Below, piece by piece: positions 36,735 through 45,192 of a stretch of DNA of 64,000 nucleotides; position 1 is the first letter of the stretch; each line of letters opens with the position of its first letter. Where the stretch lies: positions 3,180,501 through 3,244,500 of the forward strand of contig NZ_CP107996.1 of the NCBI RefSeq assembly GCF_036088315.1, given 5' to 3'. The translations under genes were made by a program, and so were the position numbers. This stretch comes from Streptomyces sp. NBC_00344. GTDB lineage: Bacteria; Actinomycetota; Actinomycetes; Streptomycetales; Streptomycetaceae. The notes beneath the pieces were generated by a model. It was not told where the DNA came from. It saw only the letters and a program-made list of their open reading frames with translations, and searched no databases.

Positions 36735-38054
36735 TCATCTGGACATCGGGGCTCTGTCGAAGGGGTGGGCGGACGGATCGTCGGTCGGGGGGCCCGGGGA
36801 GGGGCCGGATGCGGCGGGGACGGCCGCGGACAGTTCGCCGGGCCCGCTCAGCCGGCCGGTCCCCCGGCGCAGCCCCTTGCCGCACCACACCGCTGCCATG
36901 GTGAGGAAGGGAGCGATGTCGTCCCTTGCGAACCACGCGTGCTCGACGGGGCCGCGCCGGCCGCCTCCGGGCTTCCCGAAGGGCCAGGGGCGGCCTCCGG
37001 ACGCCAGTACCGAGAGCAGGGCGTAGTTCTCCGCGACGAACACCCGTCCGGGGCCACCGGAGGGCTGCGGAACCGGACGGTCCGTCAGATGCAGGTGCTG
37101 TGCCCTCACGACATCGAGGCCCTGCCGGTCGGTGAAGAGACGGAACTGCGCCCCGGGGCGCGGATTGAAGTCCAGCAGGTGGAAGCTGCCGGTGGCCAGG
37201 TCCCGGCGGAAGTCGAGGTCGAGGATGCCGCGGTAGCCGACATGGGCCGCCAGCCGCAGGGCAGCCTGCTGCACCTGCGGATTCGGCTCCCAACGGCCCA
37301 CCGCGGTAAGCCCGGTCCTGGCAGGCCAGGAGAGCACCTTGCGCCCGGTGCCGCCCATCAGACAGCGGTCCTGATCGGCGAAGTAACCATGGAAGAACCA
37401 GTCGTTGTCCGGTCCGTACGGCAGGCAGCGCTGCAGCAGCAGTCTGCTGCCCGCCTCCTCACGCCGCTCGTACAGCCGCACCGCCTCGGACGCCGTGCGC
37501 ACCAGGGTGGTGCTGCGCAGTCCGGAACCACCGGGGAGCAGCCAGGGCCTGCTCCACTTGGCCACCATGGGCAGCCCCAGCTTCCAGGGCGCGGCCTCGG
37601 CCTCCGCGGCGCTTCCCGGGATCACCGTGGGCGGGTGCGGGATGCCGAGCCGCCCGCAGAGACCGGCGAGTTCCGCCTTGTCCGCCACCCGCTCCGGCAG
37701 GTCGGTGGGCTGTTCGGGCAGCAGATAGCGCCCCGCGAGACGCGGGGCGATGGCCGCGACATGGATGGCGCTGATGTCATCCATCGGGATCAGTACGGCG
37801 CGCTGTCCGATCTGCTCGGAGATCTGAAGCAGCGTCCGGTGGAAGAGGTCCGGTGTGATGCGGCCCTCCGGCCGGATGTGTGACCGGTGCAGATACCGGG
37901 ACCTGGTGACCGGGCTGTCGGCGGATTCGACGACGGCATGGACCTCGACCCCGGCGCGGCCCAGGGATCTGACGGCGCCGAGGGTGCCGTGGTGCAGGGG
38001 GTTCCGGTCGAGTCGGAGAAGCAGGGCCGGCGTCCCGGCGTCGATCGGGGGCAT
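36735..38054 (-). CDS. ATP-grasp carboxylate-amine ligase-like protein
   Basis: A 439-residue cytoplasmic ATP-grasp protein. N-terminal LDRNPLHHGTLGAVRSLGRA near 16 resembles the pre-ATP-grasp domain. LIPMDDISAIHVAAIAP (near 86), LPMVAKWSRPW and RCLPYGPDNDWFFHGYF (near 170-215), and the Mg-binding LLDFNPRPGAQ (near 305) mark the ATP-grasp core. The C-terminal ~60 residues are Pro/Ser/Asp-rich. It joins a carboxylate to an amine or similar nucleophile through an acyl phosphate. The partner substrates are unknown. It is divergent from the GH26-like gene across a 151-base region and coupled to the flavin enzyme. Confidence 0.82.
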   Translation of the reverse strand: MPPIDAGTPALLLRLDRNPLHHGTLGAVRSLGRAGVEVHAVVESADSPVTRSRYLHRSHIRPEGRITPDLFHRTLLQISEQIGQRAVLIPMDDISAIHVAAIAPRLAGRYLLPEQPTDLPERVADKAELAGLCGRLGIPHPPTVIPGSAAEAEAAPWKLGLPMVAKWSRPWLLPGGSGLRSTTLVRTASEAVRLYERREEAGSRLLLQRCLPYGPDNDWFFHGYFADQDRCLMGGTGRKVLSWPARTGLTAVGRWEPNPQVQQAALRLAAHVGYRGILDLDFRRDLATGSFHLLDFNPRPGAQFRLFTDRQGLDVVRAQHLHLTDRPVPQPSGGPGRVFVAENYALLSVLASGGRPWPFGKPGGGRRGPVEHAWFARDDIAPFLTMAAVWCGKGLRRGTGRLSGPGELSAAVPAASGPSPGPPTDDPSAHPFDRAPMSR

Positions 38055-38205
38055 TCACGTCACGTCTTTCACCTGTTTGGAGCTGACTGGGGGTCACGGA
38101 ATCGCGAATGGCCTACCGCAGCGTGCCCGGGCGGCCCATTAATAGGACTGTTTGGCTAATGGCTGATGACCTAGCCGATTCAGTCGCCTTCAGAAAGAGG
38201 AGCCA

Positions 38206-39504
38206 ATGCCTCATCGACGTCGCCGGCTGACAGGCGCCACCATGGGTGCCGTGTCCGCAGGCCTCATCGTGGCCGGTGCGGGCATCGCCTATCCGGCCAC
38301 GCCGGTCCCTTCCCCTGCCGCGGGCATTCCCTCGGCGCAGTCGCCGGCCGCACAGGTGCCCGTGCCCGGAGCGCCGGCCGCGGGGGCGGCCGCCGGCCAG
38401 GCAGCGGCGGCCGCCGCGCAGCCCGCGGTGGGCGCCTTCCTGGACTCCGGCACGATCGGCGTGCAGCGGATGACCGATCTCTCGCGCTGGCTGGGCGGCG
38501 CGAAACTGCGGGTCGGCCACACCTACCTGCCGGGTGACACCTGGTCCGGTATCGAGGGCCGGGTCGGCTTTCTGCGCAGCTGGTCCCGGTGGCGGCGCGC
38601 CGAGGCCGACCGGATGTTCGTACTCAACGTGCCCATGCAGGAGCACAACGAGGACCGGGTGTCCGACGAAGAGGTCCGCGGGCTCCTCGCGCAGGGCGCC
38701 CGGGGCGATTTCGACGAGCACTACCGCAATCTCGCCAGGCGGCTGGTGCGGCTCGGTGTCCCGGACACGGTGATCGTGCTCGGGTGGGAGATGAACGGCA
38801 CCACGTACACCCACCGCTGCGGCCCCGATCCCGAGGCGTGGAAGACCTACTGGAATCGCATCGTCGCGGCGATGCGCTCCGTCCCCGGGCAGAGCTTCAA
38901 GTTCGACTTCACACCCAACCGCGGAGAGGACGCCATCCCCTGGACCCGGTGCTACCCGGGCGACAGCACCGTCGACATCGTCGGCATGGATTCCTACGAC
39001 CAGCCCCCCGGCACCACGTTCGACGAGCAGGTGAAGGGCCCGTACGGCCTTCAGGCGCAGGTCGACTTCGCCGCCGCGCACAACAAGCAGATCTCCTACC
39101 CCGAATGGGGTCTCTTCAGGAACGGCGACGACACCGACTACATGAGCCGCATGCTCGCCTGGTTCGACCAGCACAGGCCGCTCTACCAGACCATCACCGA
39201 CTACTGCCCGCACGGGGTGTGGCAGTGCGGTGACAACCCCGGTGCCTCGGAGATCTACCGGAGGAGGATCGCCCAGGAGACCGGCGGGACGCCGTCGTCC
39301 CGGCCGCCCGAGCCGCCGCCCTCGACCGGCACCGACCCCGGCACGGAGCCGACCGGCCCCGAGCCCGAGCCGTCCGACTCGTACCAGTGGTGCGTTCCCC
39401 TTGATCTGGGCGAGTGGCTCGGCCACTGGCAGAAGCCGGAGAGGATCTGCACCCATGTCCCGGTCAGGCTCCGCCACGGGCAGTCGGAGGAGTCGGACGG
39501 CTGA
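38206..39504 (+). CDS. Secreted GH26-like glycoside hydrolase
   Basis: A 432-residue exported protein. A signal peptide runs to about residue 30, then an Ala/Pro-rich linker to about 75. The catalytic (beta/alpha)8 domain contains VIVLGWEMNGTTYTHRCGPD near 190 and ISYPEWGLFRNGDD near 292, which match the acid/base and nucleophile glutamates of clan A glycosidases such as GH26 mannanases. A Pro/Thr/Asp-rich tail follows. The ATG at 38206 has AAAGAGGAG. It faces the glycopolymer operon convergently and may trim or release that polymer. The substrate is inferred only. Confidence 0.8.
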   Translation: MPHRRRRLTGATMGAVSAGLIVAGAGIAYPATPVPSPAAGIPSAQSPAAQVPVPGAPAAGAAAGQAAAAAAQPAVGAFLDSGTIGVQRMTDLSRWLGGAKLRVGHTYLPGDTWSGIEGRVGFLRSWSRWRRAEADRMFVLNVPMQEHNEDRVSDEEVRGLLAQGARGDFDEHYRNLARRLVRLGVPDTVIVLGWEMNGTTYTHRCGPDPEAWKTYWNRIVAAMRSVPGQSFKFDFTPNRGEDAIPWTRCYPGDSTVDIVGMDSYDQPPGTTFDEQVKGPYGLQAQVDFAAAHNKQISYPEWGLFRNGDDTDYMSRMLAWFDQHRPLYQTITDYCPHGVWQCGDNPGASEIYRRRIAQETGGTPSSRPPEPPPSTGTDPGTEPTGPEPEPSDSYQWCVPLDLGEWLGHWQKPERICTHVPVRLRHGQSEESDG

Positions 39505-39542
39505 CGCGTGCGGCGGCCCAGGGCGCTCGGGGAAGCCGGCCG

Positions 39543-39597
39543 GGCGGGCGGCGGTCCGCGGTGACGGGTTGGTGATCACCGCGGACCGCCGCCCGCC
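39543..39597. terminator. Perfect 21-bp hairpin overlapping the acyltransferase stop
   Basis: Two exact 21-base arms (39543-39563 and 39577-39597) with a 13-base loop. The right arm includes the last codons of the CelD-type gene, so the structure serves both convergent genes and constrains the C-terminus of that protein. Confidence 0.88.
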
Positions 39598-40736
39598 TGC
39601 CAGTCGTTCAGCTTCGCACGCCACTGCTGTACCGCGGGCAGCAGCGCGCGGAGCGCCGCGGCACCCCTGTCGCGGGTGGCCAGCTGCGCCGCGTGCAGGT
39701 TCAGCAGCGGTGCGAGCGCGAGGGGCGCGAGCAGCAGCCGCTGATTGACGACGGTCGCCGGGCGCCAGTGACTCTTGTACGGCTCGGTCCCGCGCAGCAG
39801 GCTGATCACGCTGCGGCCCGACTCGGCGGCGTGCCGGGCATCGCGCCGCAGCAGCATCGTGGCGACATCGACCTTCCTGCTGCGCAGTTCCGGGTCGGCC
39901 CCGTACAGATAGCCGCCGGTGAGCTGCGACGACTGCAGCGTCACATTGGACGCGACCACAGCGCCGTTCAGCCGGTACTCGGTCAGTGCCGCGTCACCGT
40001 CCCTGACCATGCGCTGGGTGGCGCGGGTCAGATGCTCGGCGAACCGGGGCCTGAGGTGTTCGGGGGTGACCCCGCGGCCACGCCACTGCAGTTCATGCAG
40101 GCGCAGCAGCTCCCCGATCGCCGAGGGGACCTCGTGCTCGGCGACGGCGTGTTCCTCGATCTTCAGCGCGTCGAGTTTGCGCAGCTTGGCCCGCACCCGC
40201 TGGGCCCTGGACGAGGCCAGCCGCTTCATCAGCTCGTCGATCGGCTCGGCGGGGAGCTCGAGACAGACCGAGTCGTCGAGTCTTCGCCGTACCCCCGGCC
40301 AGATATCGAACAGCTCCTCCGCGGCCGCTCCTGGGCGTACCTCCCGCAGATCGATCACCGCATGCCGGGCGGCCAGCCGCAGCCCAGCGGAGAGCGCGTT
40401 GAGCGTGGTCACCCGATGGGACGAGGCCACCAGGATGTCGGAGAAGTCGGAGATACCGCCGCCCAGCGGTACCAGCAGCGGCAGCGGCCGGTGGACGAGC
40501 ATCAGCGGTGCGGCGCCGACCAGTTGCCCGTCGTACCGCACCAGCACCAGCCGCAGCCGGCCCGGCGAGCCGTAGGAGAGCCACCATGAGTGCAGCCAGG
40601 AGTGGCTCTGGAACGGAGTGGCCGTGGCGCAGTCGCGGAGCAGAGCCGTCCACTCCTTCTCCAGGTCGGCGAACTGGCCGTCGTCCCGGCAGAGCGTCAC
40701 GGCGAAGCCCCGCCGGGTCCCGGTGGCCCCGGCCAT
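39576..40736 (-). CDS. CelD/BcsL-type GNAT acyltransferase
   Basis: A 386-residue cytoplasmic acyltransferase of the CelD/BcsL (Acetyltransf_6) group, which act in polysaccharide assembly. TPFQSHSWLHSWWLSYG near 37 and RLVLVRYDGQLVGAAPLML near 58 belong to the first GNAT half. The second half has LLRLHELQWRGRGVTPEHL near 220 and GAVVASNVTLQSSQLTGGYL near 268. It may acetylate or otherwise acylate a sugar precursor or repeat unit. The ATG at 40736 overlaps the Wzz-like stop. It is the last gene of the glycopolymer operon. Confidence 0.85.
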   Translation of the reverse strand: MAGATGTRRGFAVTLCRDDGQFADLEKEWTALLRDCATATPFQSHSWLHSWWLSYGSPGRLRLVLVRYDGQLVGAAPLMLVHRPLPLLVPLGGGISDFSDILVASSHRVTTLNALSAGLRLAARHAVIDLREVRPGAAAEELFDIWPGVRRRLDDSVCLELPAEPIDELMKRLASSRAQRVRAKLRKLDALKIEEHAVAEHEVPSAIGELLRLHELQWRGRGVTPEHLRPRFAEHLTRATQRMVRDGDAALTEYRLNGAVVASNVTLQSSQLTGGYLYGADPELRSRKVDVATMLLRRDARHAAESGRSVISLLRGTEPYKSHWRPATVVNQRLLLAPLALAPLLNLHAAQLATRDRGAAALRALLPAVQQWRAKLNDWQAGGGPR

Positions 40737-41449
40737 CAGACGTGTTCCTTCACCTTGACCGCCGTATCGACCGCCTTGGCCGCGGTGTCGGCCGTCCCGG
40801 CCGAATCGGCGGCCTGGGCGGGAGCCGGCACGGAAGGACCGCTGACCTGCTGGTCGCGGCGGGGCCGCACCAGAAGCGCCAGGGCGCCGATCAGGCCACC
40901 CGCGCAGCCGCCGACGGCGAGGCTGATGGGGGGTGATGGGGAGATGCGCGACGACGGGGCGACGGCCCGCGAGAACAGCACAAGGCGCACCGTGGTGTTG
41001 GCAGCCGCCTCGTTTCCGGTGAGGGTGATCGCGTCGGCGACCGCGTTGGCGATCTCGGCGGACGTGCGCGCCCTGGTCGCGGTCCCGGTGATACCGATCA
41101 TGGGTGAGTCGGGTGATGTCTCCGTCCGCACATGCCGGCCCAGCGTCCTCGCCGGGACACCGGCGGCGCTCCCGGCGTGGACAAGGGTGGCGGTACTGGT
41201 GGCGATGCGGCCGTACGCCTGGGCGAAACCCAGCGCGGTCGCCGGGTCGGAGCCCTTCGCGGGCACCGCGACGACATAGGTGGTGGCGGCGTACTGCGGC
41301 GGCGCGAGCACACCGTAGGCGGCCCCCGCCGCCGCACCGGTCAGAGCCAGCACGGGCAGCGGCCACCAGCTGAACCTTCTCCGGCGCGGCCGTGAGCGCC
41401 GGTCGGTGGAGTGCTCTTCGCTGGGCGAGTCGGACATGGTGTCGCTCAC
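40736..41449 (-). CDS. Wzz-like polysaccharide chain-length/co-polymerase protein
   Basis: A 237-residue protein with a Ser/Arg-rich N-terminus and two membrane helices (PLPVLALTGAAAGAAYGVLA near 32; PPISLAVGGCAGGLIGALAL near 174) flanking an extracytoplasmic domain of about 125 residues (QYAATTYVVAVPAKGSDPAT). This layout matches Wzz/capsule chain-length determinants. A Lys/Val-rich tail ends the protein; there is no tyrosine-kinase domain. It probably modulates polymerase activity. The GTG at 41449 overlaps the GT4 stop by four bases. Confidence 0.85.
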   Translation of the reverse strand: MSDTMSDSPSEEHSTDRRSRPRRRRFSWWPLPVLALTGAAAGAAYGVLAPPQYAATTYVVAVPAKGSDPATALGFAQAYGRIATSTATLVHAGSAAGVPARTLGRHVRTETSPDSPMIGITGTATRARTSAEIANAVADAITLTGNEAAANTTVRLVLFSRAVAPSSRISPSPPISLAVGGCAGGLIGALALLVRPRRDQQVSGPSVPAPAQAADSAGTADTAAKAVDTAVKVKEHV

Positions 41450-42708
41450 TTCTTCGTTGGGTTTACGGACGACGAGTCCACGGGCACCGGATTCGCGGGC
41501 AGGGAACTCCCCGGCGGGGACGTGCGGGGTACGGAGTTCAAGGGGCCGGCACCCGGAGGCGCCGGGCTCTGGGGCGTCGCGGCCGCGGGTCCGGCCGGGA
41601 GGGTTCGGGCGGACACCCGGGCATAGACGTCGAGGAGGCCGCTCGCGCTGCGAGCGATGTCGTAGTGGCCGACGACGGGCGGCGGCGGCAGGCGGACCTG
41701 CCCCGCCGCCCGCCGGGCCGACAGCGCCTCACGCAGCGCGTCGGCCCGCCCTTCGACGCGCAGGGCGCCGGGCGCGGACGCCGCGGGGAGGTCGTCGATG
41801 GCGGGACAGGCGACATGCAGCACCGGCAGACCTGAGGCGAGTGCCTCCACCACGGCGAGGCCGAAGGACTCCTCGGCGGAGGCGGAGACAAAGACGTCCA
41901 TGGCACTCAGTACGGCGGGCACACTGAGCGCGCCGCCGGGCAACGCGTCGCACTCACCGAGCAGACGGACCCGGTCGCCCGCTCCGAGCCGCCCCGCCAG
42001 ACGGCTCAGCGCCGCACGCTCGGGCCCGTCCCCGGCCAGCAGCAGCCACGCCCCGGGGACGGCGGCCACCGCCCGCACCAGCAGATCGAACTGCTTGCCG
42101 GGTACCAGCCTGCCTACCCCGCCCACCACGAAGGTGTCTTCCGGGACGCCGATCCGCGCCCTGGCCGCGCGCCGCGCCGCGGGGTCGTAGCGGAAGCTGT
42201 CCGCGTCGATGCCGTTCGGTACGACATGGATGCGCTGCGCCGGGACACCCCAGGCGCGCAGCCGGTCGGCGACCGTCGCCGATACGGCCACCGTCGCGGT
42301 GCCCAGTCGCTCGGTCCGCAGATACAGCGCACGGGTGCCCCGGGTGAGCGGACGGCCCTCGATGTACCGGTCGCCGAGGGAGTGTTCGGTGGCGACCGTG
42401 GTACGGACTCCGGCCATCCTGGCCGCGATCCTCCCGTACACACAGGCCCGGTAGAGATGCGTGTGCACCAGGTCGTACCCTCCCCGGCGGATCAGCCGGG
42501 CCAGCCTGGGCAGCACGGTGAGGTCGCGGTTGCCGTTCATCTCCAGATGGGTGACGGACACCCCGTCGGCCCGTAGCCCGTGTGCCACCGGCCCCGGGTT
42601 GGTGAGGGTGACCACATCGCAGGCGACGGGCATCCGGCGCATCAGCAGCCGCAGTTGCTGCTCCGCGCCGCCGACCCCGAGACCCGTGATGACCTGGAGG
42701 ACCTTCAC
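41446..42708 (-). CDS. GT4-family glycosyltransferase (first of two)
   Basis: A 420-residue cytoplasmic glycosyltransferase of the GT-B fold. The N-terminal GLGVGGAEQQLRLLMRR is a typical start. The C-terminal half carries VGGVGRLVPGKQFDLLVRAV near 195 and the EX7E motif in SAEESFGLAVVEALASG-type context near 275. A Pro/Ser tail follows. It transfers a sugar from a nucleotide donor to the lipid-linked repeat unit. The GTG at 42708 overlaps the deacetylase stop by four bases. Confidence 0.92.
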   Translation of the reverse strand: MKVLQVITGLGVGGAEQQLRLLMRRMPVACDVVTLTNPGPVAHGLRADGVSVTHLEMNGNRDLTVLPRLARLIRRGGYDLVHTHLYRACVYGRIAARMAGVRTTVATEHSLGDRYIEGRPLTRGTRALYLRTERLGTATVAVSATVADRLRAWGVPAQRIHVVPNGIDADSFRYDPAARRAARARIGVPEDTFVVGGVGRLVPGKQFDLLVRAVAAVPGAWLLLAGDGPERAALSRLAGRLGAGDRVRLLGECDALPGGALSVPAVLSAMDVFVSASAEESFGLAVVEALASGLPVLHVACPAIDDLPAASAPGALRVEGRADALREALSARRAAGQVRLPPPPVVGHYDIARSASGLLDVYARVSARTLPAGPAAATPQSPAPPGAGPLNSVPRTSPPGSSLPANPVPVDSSSVNPTKK

Positions 42709-43478
42709 CGGTTGCCGCCCCGGGTCAGCTGCCGGCAGCCGTGCAGAAGGCGTTTGGTCCCCAGCCGCAGTGCGCGGTCCGCCTGACTGACGTGGGCGCG
42801 GGGCAGCGCGTGTGTGCTGCCGAGCGGGCCGGGGTCGATGGCGCAGCCGTAGGTGTATCCGGCGTTCCGTACCGCGTCGACGGTCCGCCGGTCGACCGTG
42901 CCGTACGGATAGCAGAAGCCCTGCGGTGCGATCCCGGTCATCTCGCGGAGCAGCGCACGGCTCCCCCGGGTCTCCTCGCGCAGCACGTCGTCGCTCGTCG
43001 CCGTCAGGTCCTGGTGGTACTGGCCGTGCGAGCCGATCTCCATGCCCGCGGCAGCGGCCGCCCTGATACCGGCCTCGGTGAGCAGCGGTTTACGCGGACC
43101 GAGCGGGTCCCAGGCGTTCTCGCCGCCGAGCCTGCCGGGCAGCACGAACAGCGTCGCGGTGCACTCGTGGCGCTTCAGCAGGGGCAGGGCGAGCTCGGTG
43201 AAGTCGGCGTAACCGTCGTCGAAGGTCAGTCCGACCAGCCCGTGGGCACGCCCCGCCGCACGGGCGCGCAGCAGCGGGCCGACACCGACACCGGTGAGCC
43301 CCCTGTGGTTCAGCCAGCGCAGCTGACGGTCAAGCCGCTCGGGGGCGACCGTGATGCCGTAGGGATCGTCCGACGGGTCGCCCACCGAGTGGTACATCAG
43401 GATCCAGGGGTGGGTGCCCCGGCCGCGGGGCCCAGGTGCGAGTGGGCTGGCGTCGCACGACGCCGTGTCAGCTGACAT
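42705..43478 (-). CDS. Polysaccharide deacetylase (NodB-type)
   Basis: A 257-residue protein of the carbohydrate esterase 4 superfamily. HPWILMYHSVGDPSDDPYG near 22 and the metal/catalytic motif LTFDDGYADF near 83, then IGSHGQYHQDLTATSDD near 145, and FCYPYGTVDRRTVDAVRNAG near 183 form the usual NodB motifs. No signal peptide is seen, so it probably acts in the cytoplasm on lipid-linked precursors, or is exported unconventionally. The ATG at 43478 overlaps the flippase stop by 11 bases. Confidence 0.9.
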   Translation of the reverse strand: MSADTASCDASPLAPGPRGRGTHPWILMYHSVGDPSDDPYGITVAPERLDRQLRWLNHRGLTGVGVGPLLRARAAGRAHGLVGLTFDDGYADFTELALPLLKRHECTATLFVLPGRLGGENAWDPLGPRKPLLTEAGIRAAAAAGMEIGSHGQYHQDLTATSDDVLREETRGSRALLREMTGIAPQGFCYPYGTVDRRTVDAVRNAGYTYGCAIDPGPLGSTHALPRAHVSQADRALRLGTKRLLHGCRQLTRGGNR

Positions 43479-45192
43479 GACGGAACCTTTGCTTGAAGAG
43501 GTCGAGCAGACCGGCGACTTCAGGGGCGCGCAGAGCCAGCGCCGACAGGGCGAAGACTCCGGGCACCAGCAGGCACCCGAGAACAAGGCTCAGCAGGGCG
43601 CCCGGGACCATCGGGGCGGCGAAACGGCCCGCGGCGCAGGCCGCGGCCGCGGCGAGGACCAGCCGGCCGAGGGTGACGGCGACCCGGCGTACGCCGATGG
43701 AGACCACCCGGGTGCCGAGACCGCGGAGCAGCAGGGCCGCCGTGAAGGTGATGCCCACCGCGTTGGCCGCGGCGATGCCGTACACCCCCCAGGGGCCGAC
43801 GGCGAGCGCACCGGCGGCCGCGGTGACGAGCAGCCCGGCGGCCATCGCCGCCGCCGGGTACCAGGTGGGCCGCGACGCGGAGAAGAAGGGCCTGCCCAGC
43901 GACCCGACCAGGCAGTGCCCGAGCAGACCGAGTGCGTAGACCCGCATCACGGATGCGGTGGTCGCGGTGTCATCGGCGCTGAACGCGCCTCGCTGGAAGA
44001 GGACTTCGACGATCTGCTGCGCATAGGCGACGACCAGCGCCGTACCGAGCAGCACCACCACCCCGGCCAGCGCCAGATCCCGTTCGACCCGGCGGCGGGC
44101 CTGGCTCTCGTCCCCGTCCGCCATCGCCTGCGCGACGACCGGGAACGTCACCGTGCAGATCATCAGCGAGAGCACCATCGGCATCTGAGCGACCTTCTGC
44201 GCGTAGTTCAGATGCGAGATGGCTCCGGCGGGCAGCGGAGCCGCGAGAAACCGCTCGATCAGCACCTGGGACTGGCGGCAGACGGTGAAGAGCACCACCG
44301 GGGCGAGCACCCCGAAGCCGAGCAGGGCGGGACGCGGAGCGGACCGCAGCGGGGTCCGGCGGTGCTTCCCCCGCACACCCGGCGGCGCATCCCCGGCCGG
44401 CAGGTGAGCGGCGCCCCGCGACCGGACCCCGCCCACGTGCTTGATGAAGAAGGGAAGTTGGACCAGCACCATCAGCACGCTGCCGATCGCCACGCCGGCC
44501 GCGGCAGCGCGAACGCCCCACAGCGAGTGCAGCACCAGCATCGTCGTGACGATGCCCAGGTTGTACGCCAGATAGATGGAGGCCGGCGGCAGGTAGCTGC
44601 GATGGGCCCGCAGCGCCGCACTGAAATAGCCGGTGAGGCCGAAGCAGAGGACGGTGACCGCGGTCAACCGGGTGCAGCCGACGGCGAGCCGGGGGTCGGC
44701 GATGCCGGGCGCCAGGATCTCCACCACCACCGGCGCGCCCAGCATCAGCACCCCGGTCGTGCAGGTGAGCAGCGCGAGCAGGCGGGGAAGTGTGGCGAGG
44801 ACCAGGCTGCGCACCGGGTCGGGTGAGTCGCCTGCCGAGCGCCGGGCGAGTGCGTGGCTGAACGCCGGGACCAGCACCAGCGCCATCGCGTCCTCGATCA
44901 GCAGCGTGGACGCCATCTCCGGCACGGTCCAGGCGATCAGGAACGCGTCGCTGTCGGTGCCCGCGCCGAAGAGATGCGCGACGGTCTGGTCCCTGAACAG
45001 GCCCAGTGCCGATCCGGCCACCGTGAGGGCGGCCGTGACCGCGGCCGCCCTGGCCAGTACCTTCCCCAGCCGCGGCGGCTCGGGGGCCGGGACCGGCGGC
45101 GCCGTGGGCGGCAAGAGAGCGGGGGCACCCTGCGGTCCGGCGGCCGCAGTGGTCCCGGCGGGCTGCTCGGTGTCCGTGGTCGTCTCGTTCAT
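43468..45192 (-). CDS. MurJ/MviN-type lipid-linked oligosaccharide flippase
   Basis: A 574-residue membrane protein with about 14 helices. The N-terminal 50 residues are Thr/Pro/Ala-rich and cytoplasmic. LGLFRDQTVAHLFGAGTDSDAFLIAW near 66 (written here in two parts: LGLFRDQTVAHLF and GAGTDSDAFLIAW) is the MviN signature region, and QVLIERFLAAPLPAG near 300 is a second. In this operon it should act as the Wzx flippase for the repeat unit. The ATG at 45192 overlaps the polymerase stop by four bases. Confidence 0.9.
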   Translation of the reverse strand: MNETTTDTEQPAGTTAAAGPQGAPALLPPTAPPVPAPEPPRLGKVLARAAAVTAALTVAGSALGLFRDQTVAHLFGAGTDSDAFLIAWTVPEMASTLLIEDAMALVLVPAFSHALARRSAGDSPDPVRSLVLATLPRLLALLTCTTGVLMLGAPVVVEILAPGIADPRLAVGCTRLTAVTVLCFGLTGYFSAALRAHRSYLPPASIYLAYNLGIVTTMLVLHSLWGVRAAAAGVAIGSVLMVLVQLPFFIKHVGGVRSRGAAHLPAGDAPPGVRGKHRRTPLRSAPRPALLGFGVLAPVVLFTVCRQSQVLIERFLAAPLPAGAISHLNYAQKVAQMPMVLSLMICTVTFPVVAQAMADGDESQARRRVERDLALAGVVVLLGTALVVAYAQQIVEVLFQRGAFSADDTATTASVMRVYALGLLGHCLVGSLGRPFFSASRPTWYPAAAMAAGLLVTAAAGALAVGPWGVYGIAAANAVGITFTAALLLRGLGTRVVSIGVRRVAVTLGRLVLAAAAACAAGRFAAPMVPGALLSLVLGCLLVPGVFALSALALRAPEVAGLLDLFKQRFRHVS

